From contig NZ_JABUXU010000017.1 in the NCBI RefSeq assembly GCF_014897675.1, forward strand, positions 46,104-110,103: a stretch of DNA of 64,000 nt. The letters run 5' to 3'. The notes under the pieces were generated by a model, which was not told the origin of the DNA, made no database searches, and saw only the letters and a program-made list of their open reading frames with translations. The translations under genes were made by a program, and so were the position numbers. Below are positions 18,314 through 26,343 of this stretch, piece after piece. The stretch is from Advenella sp. FME57 (lineage in GTDB: Bacteria > Pseudomonadota > Gammaproteobacteria > Burkholderiales > Burkholderiaceae_B). The first letter of the stretch is position 1, and each line of letters opens with the position of its first letter.

Positions 18314-18757
18314 ATGTCCGAAATGCAACTCAACTCATTGTCCCCCGCTGAAGGCAGCAAGCACGCCAAACGTCGCGTAGGTCGCGGCATTGGTTCAGGC
18401 TTGGGTAAAACAGCCGGTCGTGGACACAAAGGTCAGAAATCACGCTCAGGCGGCTTTCATAAAGTCGGCTTCGAGGGTGGTCAGATGCCCCTGCAACGTC
18501 GTTTGCCAAAACGCGGTTTTACGCCTCTGGGTCAGCACCTGTACTCACAAGTACGTTTGTCTGATCTGCAGAAGCTGACTGGCGACGAAGTCGACGTTCA
18601 GGTGCTCAAGCAGCAAGGTATTATTGGTCAGCAAGTACGTTATGTGAAAGTCATCAAATCAGGTGACCTTTCCCGTAAAGTATCCCTCAAAGGGCTGACA
18701 GCAACAGCCGGTGCCCGCGCAGCGATCGAAGCCGCTGGTGGTTCACTCGCTGAGTAA
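18314..18757 (+). CDS. rplO: 50S ribosomal protein L15
   Basis: L15, 147 aa, a late assembly protein of the 50S subunit. The N-terminal half is very basic ([20 protein letters not shown], then KGQKSRSGG) and the C-terminal globular half ends [15 protein letters not shown]. It lies 22 bp after rpmD and 11 bp before secY, as in most bacteria. Confidence 0.98.
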   Translation: MSEMQLNSLSPAEGSKHAKRRVGRGIGSGLGKTAGRGHKGQKSRSGGFHKVGFEGGQMPLQRRLPKRGFTPLGQHLYSQVRLSDLQKLTGDEVDVQVLKQQGIIGQQVRYVKVIKSGDLSRKVSLKGLTATAGARAAIEAAGGSLAE

Positions 18758-18768
18758 AAGGGGTCAAA

Positions 18769-20103
18769 GTGGCTAAAGCACAGGCAGCAGGAAAAGCAGG
18801 TAGCGGTAAAAAATACGGCGACCTCAGGCAGCGTCTTGTGTTCCTGATTCTCGCGCTGATCGTGTATCGGCTGGGTACGCATATTCCGGTGCCGGGTATT
18901 AATCCCGATGCCATGCGCCAGCTGTTCAATTCGCAATCTGGCGGGATTCTGGGCCTCTTTAACATGTTCTCGGGTGGCGCCCTGTCGCGCTTCTCAGTAT
19001 TTGCTCTGGGTATCATGCCGTATATTTCGGCATCGATCATCATGCAGCTGGTCAGTTCCGTAGTACCTTCTCTTGAAGCAATCAAGAAAGAAGGGGAGGC
19101 TGGCCGCCGCAAGATTACCCAGTACACACGCTACGGCACGGTGTTGCTCGCGCTGGCGCAATCCTTTGGTATTGCCGCCACGCTGCAGGCTCAGCCGGAT
19201 CTGGTCAATTCACCGGGGGCCATGTTTGTCTTTACGACAGTGGTCACCCTGGTAACCGGAACCATGTTCGTGATGTGGCTTGGAGAGCAAATTACCGAGC
19301 GCGGTCTTGGTAACGGTATTTCAATCCTGATTTTTGCAGGTATTGTGGCCGGTCTGCCAACCGCTTTGGCGAGCATGTTTGAGCTGGTCAGTCAGAATCA
19401 GATCGGAACGGTGTCCGCACTGTTTATTCTGGTACTGGTGGTAGCGATCACAGCACTGGTGGTGTTTGTTGAGCGTGGTCAGCGCCGTATTACGGTGAAC
19501 TACGCCAAACGCCAGGTCGGTAACAAGGTTTATGGTGGTCAGAGCTCGCATCTGCCCCTGAAGCTGAATATGGCAGGTGTGATTCCTCCCATCTTCGCTT
19601 CGTCCATCATCCTGTTTCCGGCGACCATTGCCAGTTGGTTTTCGCAATCAAGTAACATGCGCTGGTTAAGCGACACGGCAGCTGCGTTGCAGCCTGGTCA
19701 GCCCCTGTATGTGACAGTATTCACTGCCTTGATTGTGTTCTTCTGCTTTTTCTATACCGCGCTGGTATTCAACAGCCGGGAAACAGCAGACAATCTGAAG
19801 AAGAGCGGCGCATTTGTTCCGGGTATCCGTCCGGGACTGCAGACATCAAAATACATCGACAAAATTTTGATGCGCCTGACACTGGTCGGTGCCATTTACA
19901 TCACTCTGGTGTGTCTGGTTCCCGAGTTTCTCCGGATGCAGTGGCAGAATGTACCGTTTTATTTTGGCGGCACTTCGCTGTTGATTATCGTGGTGGTAAC
20001 AATGGACTTCATGGCGCAGGTACAGGCCTATATGATGTCCCACCAGTATGATTCGCTGCTCAAGAAGACAAGTTTTAAGGGTTCGAGCTTACCTATGAGA
20101 TAG
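18769..20103 (+). CDS. secY: Preprotein translocase subunit SecY
   Basis: Channel-forming subunit of the SecYEG translocon in the inner membrane, 444 aa with ten predicted helices. Signatures are [15 protein letters not shown] near residue 80 and [12 protein letters not shown] near 182, plus the cytoplasmic loop [20 protein letters not shown] that contacts SecA. Translation starts at GTG 18769 behind AAAAGGGG; no in-frame ATG is available near it. It is part of the ribosomal transcript, which ties channel synthesis to ribosome synthesis. Confidence 0.98.
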   Translation: MAKAQAAGKAGSGKKYGDLRQRLVFLILALIVYRLGTHIPVPGINPDAMRQLFNSQSGGILGLFNMFSGGALSRFSVFALGIMPYISASIIMQLVSSVVPSLEAIKKEGEAGRRKITQYTRYGTVLLALAQSFGIAATLQAQPDLVNSPGAMFVFTTVVTLVTGTMFVMWLGEQITERGLGNGISILIFAGIVAGLPTALASMFELVSQNQIGTVSALFILVLVVAITALVVFVERGQRRITVNYAKRQVGNKVYGGQSSHLPLKLNMAGVIPPIFASSIILFPATIASWFSQSSNMRWLSDTAAALQPGQPLYVTVFTALIVFFCFFYTALVFNSRETADNLKKSGAFVPGIRPGLQTSKYIDKILMRLTLVGAIYITLVCLVPEFLRMQWQNVPFYFGGTSLLIIVVVTMDFMAQVQAYMMSHQYDSLLKKTSFKGSSLPMR

Positions 20104-20106
20104 ATC

Positions 20107-20325
20107 ATGGCCAAGGATGACGTCATACAAATGCAGGGTGAGGTTGTCGAGAACCTCCCGAACGCAACATTTCGTGTAAAGCTCGAAAACGGACATGTGG
20201 TTCTTGGCCACATTTCCGGCAAGATGCGAATGCACTATATTCGGATTCTTCCGGGTGACAAGGTAACCGTGGAACTCACGCCCTATGACCTTTCACGTGC
20301 AAGAATCGTCTTCCGCTCTAAATAA
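20107..20325 (+). CDS. infA: Translation initiation factor IF-1
   Basis: IF-1, 72 aa, a single OB-fold (S1-like) protein that binds the 30S A site during initiation. It begins [20 protein letters not shown] and ends [14 protein letters not shown]. It follows secY by 3 bp. The location between secY and rpmJ is standard for Betaproteobacteria. Confidence 0.98.
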   Translation: MAKDDVIQMQGEVVENLPNATFRVKLENGHVVLGHISGKMRMHYIRILPGDKVTVELTPYDLSRARIVFRSK

Positions 20326-20350
20326 GCGGAAACAAAACTAGGAGTCAACC

Positions 20351-20464
20351 ATGAAGGTAATGGCATCGGTAAAAAAGATCTGCCGTCATTGCAAGATCAT
20401 TAAACGACACGGAGTTGTACGAGTAATTTGTACAGATCCACGTCACAAGCAGCGTCAGGGTTAA
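20351..20464 (+). CDS. rpmJ: 50S ribosomal protein L36
   Basis: Only 37 aa, starting [20 protein letters not shown] and ending with [10 protein letters not shown]. The zinc ligands are Cys11, Cys14, Cys27 and His32, so this is the zinc-binding form of L36. GGAG lies 6 bases before ATG 20351. It sits between infA and rpsM, its usual place. Confidence 0.97.
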   Translation: MKVMASVKKICRHCKIIKRHGVVRVICTDPRHKQRQG

Positions 20465-20495
20465 TCCTGGCGCATCGATTTAACGAGGAACAGAC

Positions 20496-20861
20496 ATGGC
20501 CCGTATAGCTGGCATTAACATTCCGCCGCATCAGCATGCTGAAATCGGTCTGACCGCTATTTTTGGCATTGGACGCACTCGCTCTCGCAAAATCTGCGAA
20601 TCAGCCGGTGTGGCCTTTGACAAGAAAGTGAAAGATCTGACAGATGCAGAACTCGAGAAAATCCGTGAACAGATTGGTCTGTTCACAGTCGAGGGTGATT
20701 TGCGTCGTGAAGTACAACTTTCGATTAAACGTCTGATTGACCTGGGTACCTACCGTGGTCTGCGTCATAAACGTGGTCTGCCCGTTCGCGGTCAGCGCAC
20801 ACGTACAAACGCACGTACACGCAAGGGCCCACGTCGTTCAGCACAATCACTGAAGAAATAA
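20496..20861 (+). CDS. rpsM: 30S ribosomal protein S13
   Basis: S13, 121 aa, in the head of the small subunit where it bridges to L5 and contacts P-site tRNA. It starts [20 protein letters not shown]. The basic tail [19 protein letters not shown] is the tRNA-contacting segment. CGAGGAA precedes ATG. It is the first gene of the alpha-operon set that follows rpmJ. Confidence 0.98.
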   Translation: MARIAGINIPPHQHAEIGLTAIFGIGRTRSRKICESAGVAFDKKVKDLTDAELEKIREQIGLFTVEGDLRREVQLSIKRLIDLGTYRGLRHKRGLPVRGQRTRTNARTRKGPRRSAQSLKK

Positions 20862-20873
20862 TCGGGGTAGATT

Positions 20874-21272
20874 ATGGCGAAAGCTTCTGGCGGCGCTGCA
20901 CGCGCACGCAAAAAAATCAGAAAGGTTGTATCGGACGGTATTGCACACGTTCATGCATCTTTCAACAATACAATCATCACAATTACTGACCGTCAAGGCA
21001 ATGCCTTGTCATGGGCGACGTCGGGTGGCGCGGGCTTTAAAGGCTCACGTAAATCGACGCCTTTTGCAGCGCAGGTTGCAGCCGAGTCAGCGGGCCGTGT
21101 AGCATTGGAATATGGTATCAAAACACTGGAAGTACGTATCAAGGGCCCTGGTCCTGGTCGTGAGTCTTCAGTGCGTGCATTGAATGCACTGGGTATCAAA
21201 ATTTCCAGTATTTCAGACATCACGCCAGTCCCGCATAACGGTTGCCGCCCTCCTAAACGCCGTCGTATTTAA
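20874..21272 (+). CDS. rpsK: 30S ribosomal protein S11
   Basis: S11, 132 aa, on the platform of the 30S subunit. It contains [20 protein letters not shown] and the signature near the end, [19 protein letters not shown]. It lies 12 bp after rpsM and 17 bp before rpsD. Nothing deviates from the family. Confidence 0.98.
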   Translation: MAKASGGAARARKKIRKVVSDGIAHVHASFNNTIITITDRQGNALSWATSGGAGFKGSRKSTPFAAQVAAESAGRVALEYGIKTLEVRIKGPGPGRESSVRALNALGIKISSISDITPVPHNGCRPPKRRRI

Positions 21273-21289
21273 TTTAGCAAGGGAAAATA

Positions 21290-21913
21290 ATGGCACGATA
21301 TACTGGACCAAAATGCAAACTTTCGCGTCGCGAAGGCATTGATCTGTTCCTGAAGAGCGCACGTCGTTCACTCGACTCCAAATGCAAGCTTGACTCCAAA
21401 CCCGGTCAGCACGGCCGCACCTCTGGTGCCCGTACGTCCGACTACGGCCTGCAACTGCGTGAAAAGCAAAAACTGAAACGTATGTACGGTGTGCTCGAAA
21501 AGCAATTCCGTAAATACTTCGCTGAAGCTGAGCGTCGCCGTGGCAACACTGGCGAGACCCTGATTCAGTTGCTCGAATCACGTCTGGATAACGTTGTATA
21601 CCGTATGGGTTACGGTTCAACACGTGCAGAAGCTCGTCAACTGGTTGCCCATGGTGCAATCGAGTTGAACGGTCACAAGGCAGACATTCCATCAATGCTG
21701 GTCAGCAGCGGTGATGTTGTTTCTGTTCGTGAAAAATCCAAAACACAGGCTCGTATCAAAGAGTCTATGGATCTGGCATCCGGCAACGGTCTGCCACAGT
21801 GGGTTGAAGTGGACACTACCAAACTGACTGGTACGTTCAAACAGGCGCCGGATCGCGCTGATGTCGCTCGTGATATCAACGAATCCATGGTCGTCGAGCT
21901 GTACTCACGTTAA
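21290..21913 (+). CDS. rpsD: 30S ribosomal protein S4
   Basis: S4, 207 aa, a primary 16S rRNA binder and assembly nucleator. The N-terminal [15 protein letters not shown] is canonical, and an S4 RNA-binding domain ([20 protein letters not shown]) begins near residue 97. In E. coli, S4 represses translation of the alpha operon. Its stop is followed within 13 bases by a strong intrinsic terminator, so much of the transcription may end before rpoA. Confidence 0.98.
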   Translation: MARYTGPKCKLSRREGIDLFLKSARRSLDSKCKLDSKPGQHGRTSGARTSDYGLQLREKQKLKRMYGVLEKQFRKYFAEAERRRGNTGETLIQLLESRLDNVVYRMGYGSTRAEARQLVAHGAIELNGHKADIPSMLVSSGDVVSVREKSKTQARIKESMDLASGNGLPQWVEVDTTKLTGTFKQAPDRADVARDINESMVVELYSR

Positions 21914-21925
21914 TGCATCAAAAAA

Positions 21926-21956
21926 AACAGGGAACCAATACGGTTTCCTGTTTTTT
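21926..21956 (+). terminator. Intrinsic terminator between rpsD and rpoA
   Basis: AACAGGGAACC (21926-21936) pairs with GGTTTCCTGTT (21942-21952), with one G-U pair and a 5-base loop. It runs into six T residues (21951-21956). This is a textbook Rho-independent terminator placed inside what is usually one transcript. Confidence 0.85.
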
Positions 21957-22046
21957 GCAATGTCAGATTTTATCCTGGTTGTATTTATCTTATCCATCAG
22001 CCTTATCGGTGTAACGAGCCGAGGGTATTGAAAAGGACACAGAGTT

Positions 22047-23030
22047 ATGTCTCAAGGTTTTTTGAAACCCCGTTCCATTGAAGTCACACCGGTTACCGAA
22101 AACCACGCCAAAGTGGTTATGGAACCGTTTGAACGTGGTTATGGCCACACGCTGGGCAATGCGCTGCGTCGCATTCTGCTGTCTTCAATGACAGGTTTTG
22201 CGCCTACTGAAGTGCAAATCACAGGTGTGGTTCATGAGTACTCTACGCTGACAGGCGTGCGTGAAGATGTCGTTGACATCGTTCTGAACCTGAAGGGCAT
22301 TGTATTCAAGCTGAACAATCGTGAAGAAGTGACCGTTACGCTGCGCAAATCAGGCTCCGGCCCGGTACTGGCCAGCGATATCGATCTGCCTCACGACGTG
22401 GAAATTATCAATCCGAATCACGTGATTGCGACGCTGACAGACAACGGCAAGCTCGAGATGCAAATCAAGATCGAGCAGGGTCGTGGTTATGTGGCCGGCA
22501 ATATGCGCGCACTCACCGACGAGCGTTCGCACACCATCGGCCGCATTCAGATGGACGCCTCTTTCAGCCCCGTTCGCCGCGTCAGCTATGCTGTCGAAAG
22601 CGCCCGTGTTGAACAGCGTACCGACCTGGACAAGCTGATTCTGGATATCGAAACAAACGGCGTGATTTCTCCTGAAGAAGCCGTACGTCAGTCTGCCCGT
22701 ATCCTGATGGATCAGATTTCCGTATTTGCTGCCCTGGAAGGCGCCAGCGATACCTTCGAAACACCGGTTCGCGGCGTACCGCAAATTGATCCGGTCCTGC
22801 TGCGTCCTGTTGACGATCTCGAACTGACCGTTCGCTCGGCCAACTGCCTCAAAGCAGAAAATATCTATTACATTGGTGATTTGATCCAGCGTACTGAAAA
22901 TGAGCTGCTCAAAACACCTAACCTGGGCCGTAAATCCTTGAATGAAATCAAGGAAGTACTGGCTGCACGTGGCCTGACCCTGGGCATGAAGCTGGAAAGC
23001 TGGCCGCCACTGGGTCTTGAGCGTCCTTAA
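22047..23030 (+). CDS. rpoA: DNA-directed RNA polymerase alpha subunit
   Basis: Alpha subunit, 327 aa. The N-terminal assembly domain is about residues 1-235 ([20 protein letters not shown] is the signature). The C-terminal helix-hairpin-helix domain is about 250-320 ([20 protein letters not shown] and [18 protein letters not shown]) and binds UP elements and activators. Because a strong terminator precedes it and 90 bp separate it from that site, it probably depends on read-through or its own promoter. A 258 bp gap follows before rplQ. Confidence 0.98.
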   Translation: MSQGFLKPRSIEVTPVTENHAKVVMEPFERGYGHTLGNALRRILLSSMTGFAPTEVQITGVVHEYSTLTGVREDVVDIVLNLKGIVFKLNNREEVTVTLRKSGSGPVLASDIDLPHDVEIINPNHVIATLTDNGKLEMQIKIEQGRGYVAGNMRALTDERSHTIGRIQMDASFSPVRRVSYAVESARVEQRTDLDKLILDIETNGVISPEEAVRQSARILMDQISVFAALEGASDTFETPVRGVPQIDPVLLRPVDDLELTVRSANCLKAENIYYIGDLIQRTENELLKTPNLGRKSLNEIKEVLAARGLTLGMKLESWPPLGLERP

Positions 23031-23043
23031 GGTTCAATACTGT

Positions 23044-23220
23044 TGGCTGCAGGCATCAAACCTGCCGCCAGCATGAGCTCTGGCTCATATTTGCTGTAAA
23101 ATTGCTGATTCCCGCAAGGGGCCAAAAGAACAGGATGGTTTCGGGTATATCATATTGCATATATGGTCTCCCGATTCTGTTCCTATACCAACCGGACCGC
23201 CAGTTATGACAGCCGTCATA
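23044..23220. repeat. Series of stem-loops in the rpoA-rplQ gap
   Basis: Three hairpins occur in 180 bp. TGGCTGCAGG (23044-23053) pairs with CCTGCCGCCA (23061-23070). ATGAGC (23073-23078) pairs with GCTCAT (23083-23088) around four bases. TATGAC (23205-23210) pairs with GTCATA (23215-23220) around four bases. None has a T tract. They may stabilise or process the mRNA ends, or the last may be an operator. Confidence 0.6.
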
Positions 23221-23288
23221 GCAGGATAGAAGAACCGGTCAAACAGATGGCATAAGCTGTCTTTAACCTAGATTCAAAGGAAATTATT

Positions 23289-23678
23289 ATGCGTCACCGT
23301 AGTGGTCTACGTAAGCTGAACCGTACCAGCAGCCATCGCTTGGCGATGTTCCGCAACATGTCTGTATCTCTGATTCAGCACGAAGCGATCAAAACAACAT
23401 TGCCAAAAGCCAAAGAGCTGCGCCGTGTCATCGAGCCCCTTATCACCATGGCCAAAGAGCCGACCCTGGCTAACAAACGCCTGGCATTTGCCCGTCTGCG
23501 CGACCGCGATGCTGTCGTTAAACTGTTTGCCGAAATCGGTCCTCGCTATAAAGAGCGTAACGGTGGTTACACCCGCGTTCTGAAAATGGGCTTCCGTCAG
23601 GGCGACAACGCACCAATGGCATTCATGGAACTGGTTGACCGTCCTGAAGTTGCCGACGAAGTGGTTGACGCCGAGTAA
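23289..23678 (+). CDS. rplQ: 50S ribosomal protein L17
   Basis: L17, 129 aa, lining the polypeptide exit tunnel region of the 50S subunit. It begins [20 protein letters not shown], the family signature. AAGGAAA lies about 6 bases upstream of ATG. It is the last gene of the ribosomal block and is followed by an intrinsic terminator. The 258 bp gap from rpoA is longer than usual. Confidence 0.97.
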   Translation: MRHRSGLRKLNRTSSHRLAMFRNMSVSLIQHEAIKTTLPKAKELRRVIEPLITMAKEPTLANKRLAFARLRDRDAVVKLFAEIGPRYKERNGGYTRVLKMGFRQGDNAPMAFMELVDRPEVADEVVDAE

Positions 23679-23766
23679 GGCTGACACCCGATAGTCGACA
23701 GCCGGTGTGCATGCACCGGCGGGCGTCGCAGTATTTCTTTGCCGGGGGTATCACATCACCGGTAGC

Positions 23767-23799
23767 AAAAAGGCATCTGTTTTGGCAGGTGCCTTTTTT
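23767..23799 (+). terminator. Intrinsic terminator after rplQ
   Basis: AAGGCATCTG (23770-23779) pairs with CAGGTGCCTT (23786-23795), with one G-U pair and a 6-base loop, and is followed by T residues to 23799. It marks the end of the ribosomal block. Confidence 0.85.
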
Positions 23800-23937
23800 G
23801 CGTTGTGTCCACTGTAAGCCCGTGCTGTAAAGGCAACCTGTAAGCACTATTGTACGGTTGGAGCAATTGATCACACTCCTGTCCCTTGATTGCCGGGGTT
23901 TGCTATTCTGATTTGATTAATTGAATTTTTGTATTGC

Positions 23938-23965
23938 TATACAAATGTATTTACATTTGTGTATA
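23938..23965. promoter_or_regulatory. Candidate operator of the brnTA module
   Basis: TATACAAATGT (23938-23948) and ACATTTGTGTATA (23953-23965) form an inverted repeat around ATTT, with one extra G in the right arm. It lies directly against the brnT start. The TATACA in the left arm could be the -10 element. BrnA-type antitoxins repress their own operon, so this is the probable binding site. Confidence 0.6.
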
Positions 23966-23967
23966 CT

Positions 23968-24273
23968 ATGGGCAAGAGACTATCCGTTACAGGTTTCGAT
24001 TGGGATGCGGGCAATTGGCCTAAATGTGCGAAGCATGGCCTGTCCAGGATAGAGGTTGAGGAAATATTTGATGGCCTTCCAATGGTCATGGCCGATCCTC
24101 ACCCTGCCGAGCCAAGGATGCGCGCCATTGGTAAAACGAAATCGGGGCGTTACGTATTCCTGGTTTTTATGATCAGAGTCGTCAATGGTCGCCATTTGAT
24201 TCGGCCTATCAGTGCTCGCTATATGCATCAGAAGGAGATCACTTTCTATGAGCAACAACACCGAAAAACTTAA
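23968..24273 (+). CDS. brnT: BrnT family ribonuclease toxin
   Basis: Toxin of a type II toxin-antitoxin pair, 101 aa. BrnT is a small RelE-fold ribonuclease that blocks translation. Visible family features are FDWDAGNWPKCAKHGLSRIE near residues 9-28, EIFDG, RMRAIGKTKSGRYVFLVFMI near 50-69 and the C-terminal IRPISARYMHQKEITFYE. Those features supply the conserved His, Glu and Arg residues. I start at ATG 23968; an upstream TTG at 23929 would run through the promoter palindrome. No good ribosome site precedes the ATG. The antitoxin gene overlaps its end by 26 bases. Confidence 0.85.
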   Translation: MGKRLSVTGFDWDAGNWPKCAKHGLSRIEVEEIFDGLPMVMADPHPAEPRMRAIGKTKSGRYVFLVFMIRVVNGRHLIRPISARYMHQKEITFYEQQHRKT

Positions 24274-24514
24274 GCCTATGCCGTCGCTCAAGAGCGATAA
24301 GCAGGCGCAAGCGTTTGTCGACACGGCCGATCTGTCGACATATGATCTATCCGGTTTCAGGCCCATGAGCTTCGAAGTGCAAAATAAGACCGCGGCACTG
24401 AATCTGCGGTTGCCGCAAAGCCTGCTGGATGCGATTAAAGTGAAGGCTAAAAACAAAGGCATTCCGTATACCCGGTATGTCAGAATGCTGATCGAACACG
24501 ATCTTACGCGATAG
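24248..24514 (+). CDS. brnA: BrnA family antitoxin
   Basis: Antitoxin partner, 88 aa from ATG 24248, which has a strong AAGGAG ten bases upstream. The first half (SNNTEKLKPMPSLKSDKQAQ onward to DLSTYDLSGFRPMSFEVQ) wraps the toxin. The second half, NLRLPQSLLDAIKVKAKNKG then IPYTRYVRMLIEHDL, is a ribbon-helix-helix DNA-binding domain. Known BrnA proteins neutralise BrnT and repress the shared promoter. The toxin-first order and overlap are typical for this family. Confidence 0.85.
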   Translation: MSNNTEKLKPMPSLKSDKQAQAFVDTADLSTYDLSGFRPMSFEVQNKTAALNLRLPQSLLDAIKVKAKNKGIPYTRYVRMLIEHDLTR

Positions 24515-24740
24515 ACGCAATTTGCGCAAAAGCGGCGCAATCGACTTCAGCGTAATCGCTGCAATCATCATGTGCCGAGAAACGACGATTTGATAACTCG
24601 TACGGTGCCAAAGCGCCTGGTTTATTAAATTTACCGTTCTTTTGCGCCTAACTTATTCTTTCAGATTCATGACAGTCGCGCCCGCGCTACAATAAGGCCT
24701 GCAAAAATTCCCCCCTTCTTTTCCCCAACAGGAACGAACA

Positions 24741-25985
24741 ATGCGTGCTTCGTCTGTGTCAGGTCTTGCTGCGCCCGCAGAACGTGACTACCAAAAAAAT
24801 GCAAGAAAAGCCATCTGGGCTTCAGCAATTGGCTATGCTCTGGACGGATTCGATCTGTTGATCCTGGGCTTTATATTATCGGCCGTCAGTGCGGGCCTGG
24901 GTCTGACCAGCACCGAAGCCGGCTCGCTGGTGACCTGGACCTTGGTGGGCGCGGTGATCGGTGGCGTCGGTTTTGGCCTGCTTAGCGATATCTATGGTCG
25001 GGTCCGGGTCCTGACCTGGACGATCCTCCTGTTTGCGATCTTCACGGGAATGTGCGCCCTGGCGCAGGGCTATTGGGATCTGCTGGTGTACCGCACCATC
25101 GCCGGGCTGGGGCTGGGAGGTGAATTTGGCATTGGCATGGCGCTGGCCACCGAAGCCTGTCGCCCATCGCAGCGTGCTCGCGTCTCTTCATATGTCGGTC
25201 TGGGCTGGCAGGCCGGCGTCCTGGCGGCAGCGCTGCTCACGCCGCTATTGCTGCCCATTATCGGCTGGCGCGGCATGTTCGCCGTGGGTGTGTTGCCGGC
25301 CATTGTTTCGTTTTTTGTGCGCTCCTACATCGGTGAGCCCGAACACTTCGTCAAATCTGCCCCGATTGCACGGTCGTTTACGTTTGCGCCACTACGACTG
25401 CTGGTGGCTGATGTGGAAACTGTAAGGCGCAGCATCGGGGTGATTATCCTGTGTTCGGTGCAAAACTTCGGTTATTACGGGCTGATGATCTGGATGCCTT
25501 CGTACCTGTCCACGCAGTTTGGCTACTCCCTTACCAAATCTGCCAGCTGGACGGCCATGACCGTACTGGGAATGAGTCTGGGCATCTGGTTGTTCGGGCA
25601 ACTGGCAGACCGCATCGGCCGTCGCCCCAGTTTTCTGCTATACCAGGTGGGCGCCGTCGTCATGGTTTACGTCTATTCCCAACTCACAACCCCGACCGCG
25701 CTGTTGTGGGGCGGAGCGCTGATGGGCGTTTTCGTCAATGGTATGATTGGCGGGTACGGGGCGCTGATTTCCGAGCTGTATCCCCGGGCAGCCAGAGCCA
25801 CCGCGCAAAATGTGCTGTTCAATATCGGCCGGGCCATCGGCGGATTCGGACCGGTGGTGGTCGGCGCGTTGGCGGCAGCGTATTCCTTTGAAGTGGCCCT
25901 GGCGTTACTGGCGTCCCTGTATATACTGGACATTATCGCGACCCTGTTCCTGATTCCTGAACGCAAGGGGATGGAACTGGAGTAA
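24741..25985 (+). CDS. MFS transporter, aromatic-acid/metabolite:H+ symporter-like
   Basis: Twelve-helix major facilitator carrier, 414 aa. The start of helix 1 (ASAIGYALDGFDLLILGFIL) with its DGFD motif and the loop GLLSDIYGRVRVL (motif A) place it in the metabolite:H+ / aromatic acid:H+ symporter group. A second motif A copy, GQLADRIGRRPSF, lies near residue 288. Members carry benzoate, 4-hydroxybenzoate, protocatechuate, sialate and others. No catabolic genes are adjacent, so the substrate is open. It is transcribed alone, with a TACAAT box at 24688-24693 as a possible -10. Confidence 0.85.
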   Translation: MRASSVSGLAAPAERDYQKNARKAIWASAIGYALDGFDLLILGFILSAVSAGLGLTSTEAGSLVTWTLVGAVIGGVGFGLLSDIYGRVRVLTWTILLFAIFTGMCALAQGYWDLLVYRTIAGLGLGGEFGIGMALATEACRPSQRARVSSYVGLGWQAGVLAAALLTPLLLPIIGWRGMFAVGVLPAIVSFFVRSYIGEPEHFVKSAPIARSFTFAPLRLLVADVETVRRSIGVIILCSVQNFGYYGLMIWMPSYLSTQFGYSLTKSASWTAMTVLGMSLGIWLFGQLADRIGRRPSFLLYQVGAVVMVYVYSQLTTPTALLWGGALMGVFVNGMIGGYGALISELYPRAARATAQNVLFNIGRAIGGFGPVVVGALAAAYSFEVALALLASLYILDIIATLFLIPERKGMELE

Positions 25986-26010
25986 TTTCACCTACTCAGG
26001 AGTGTTTCCA

Positions 26011-26334
26011 ATGACAACTGACTGCGTGGTCATGTACACCACCGTCCCCGATACGCTGCTGGCAAAACGCATCGCGCATCTACTGGTAGAAGAACATCTG
26101 GCTGCCTGTGTGAACTTAAGTCCTGCCGGTCTGTCTATTTATTTGTGGGAAGAGAACGTCGAAGGGACCGAGGAAATCACCCTTACCATCAAGACCTCCA
26201 GCCGGGCCAGCCTGCGCTGCCAGGAGCGAATTGTGCAGTTGCACCCCTACGACGTTCCTGAAATTATCATTCTGCCCGTCATTGGCGGGCATGTGCCGTA
26301 TCTGGACTGGGTGCGGGCACAAACATCGGTATAG
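26011..26334 (+). CDS. cutA: Divalent-cation tolerance protein CutA
   Basis: Small trimeric ferredoxin-like protein, 107 aa. The family core LLVEEHLAACVNLSPAG and TIKTSSRASLRCQERIVQLH, then HPYDVPEIIILPVIGG, is intact, including the conserved Cys. ATG 26011 has CAGGAG 8 bases upstream. It is linked to dsbD, which begins 9 bases later, a pairing also found in enterics. CutA was named for copper tolerance in E. coli, but its molecular role is still unclear. Confidence 0.95.
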   Translation: MTTDCVVMYTTVPDTLLAKRIAHLLVEEHLAACVNLSPAGLSIYLWEENVEGTEEITLTIKTSSRASLRCQERIVQLHPYDVPEIIILPVIGGHVPYLDWVRAQTSV

Positions 26335-26343
26335 AGAGGTCGC

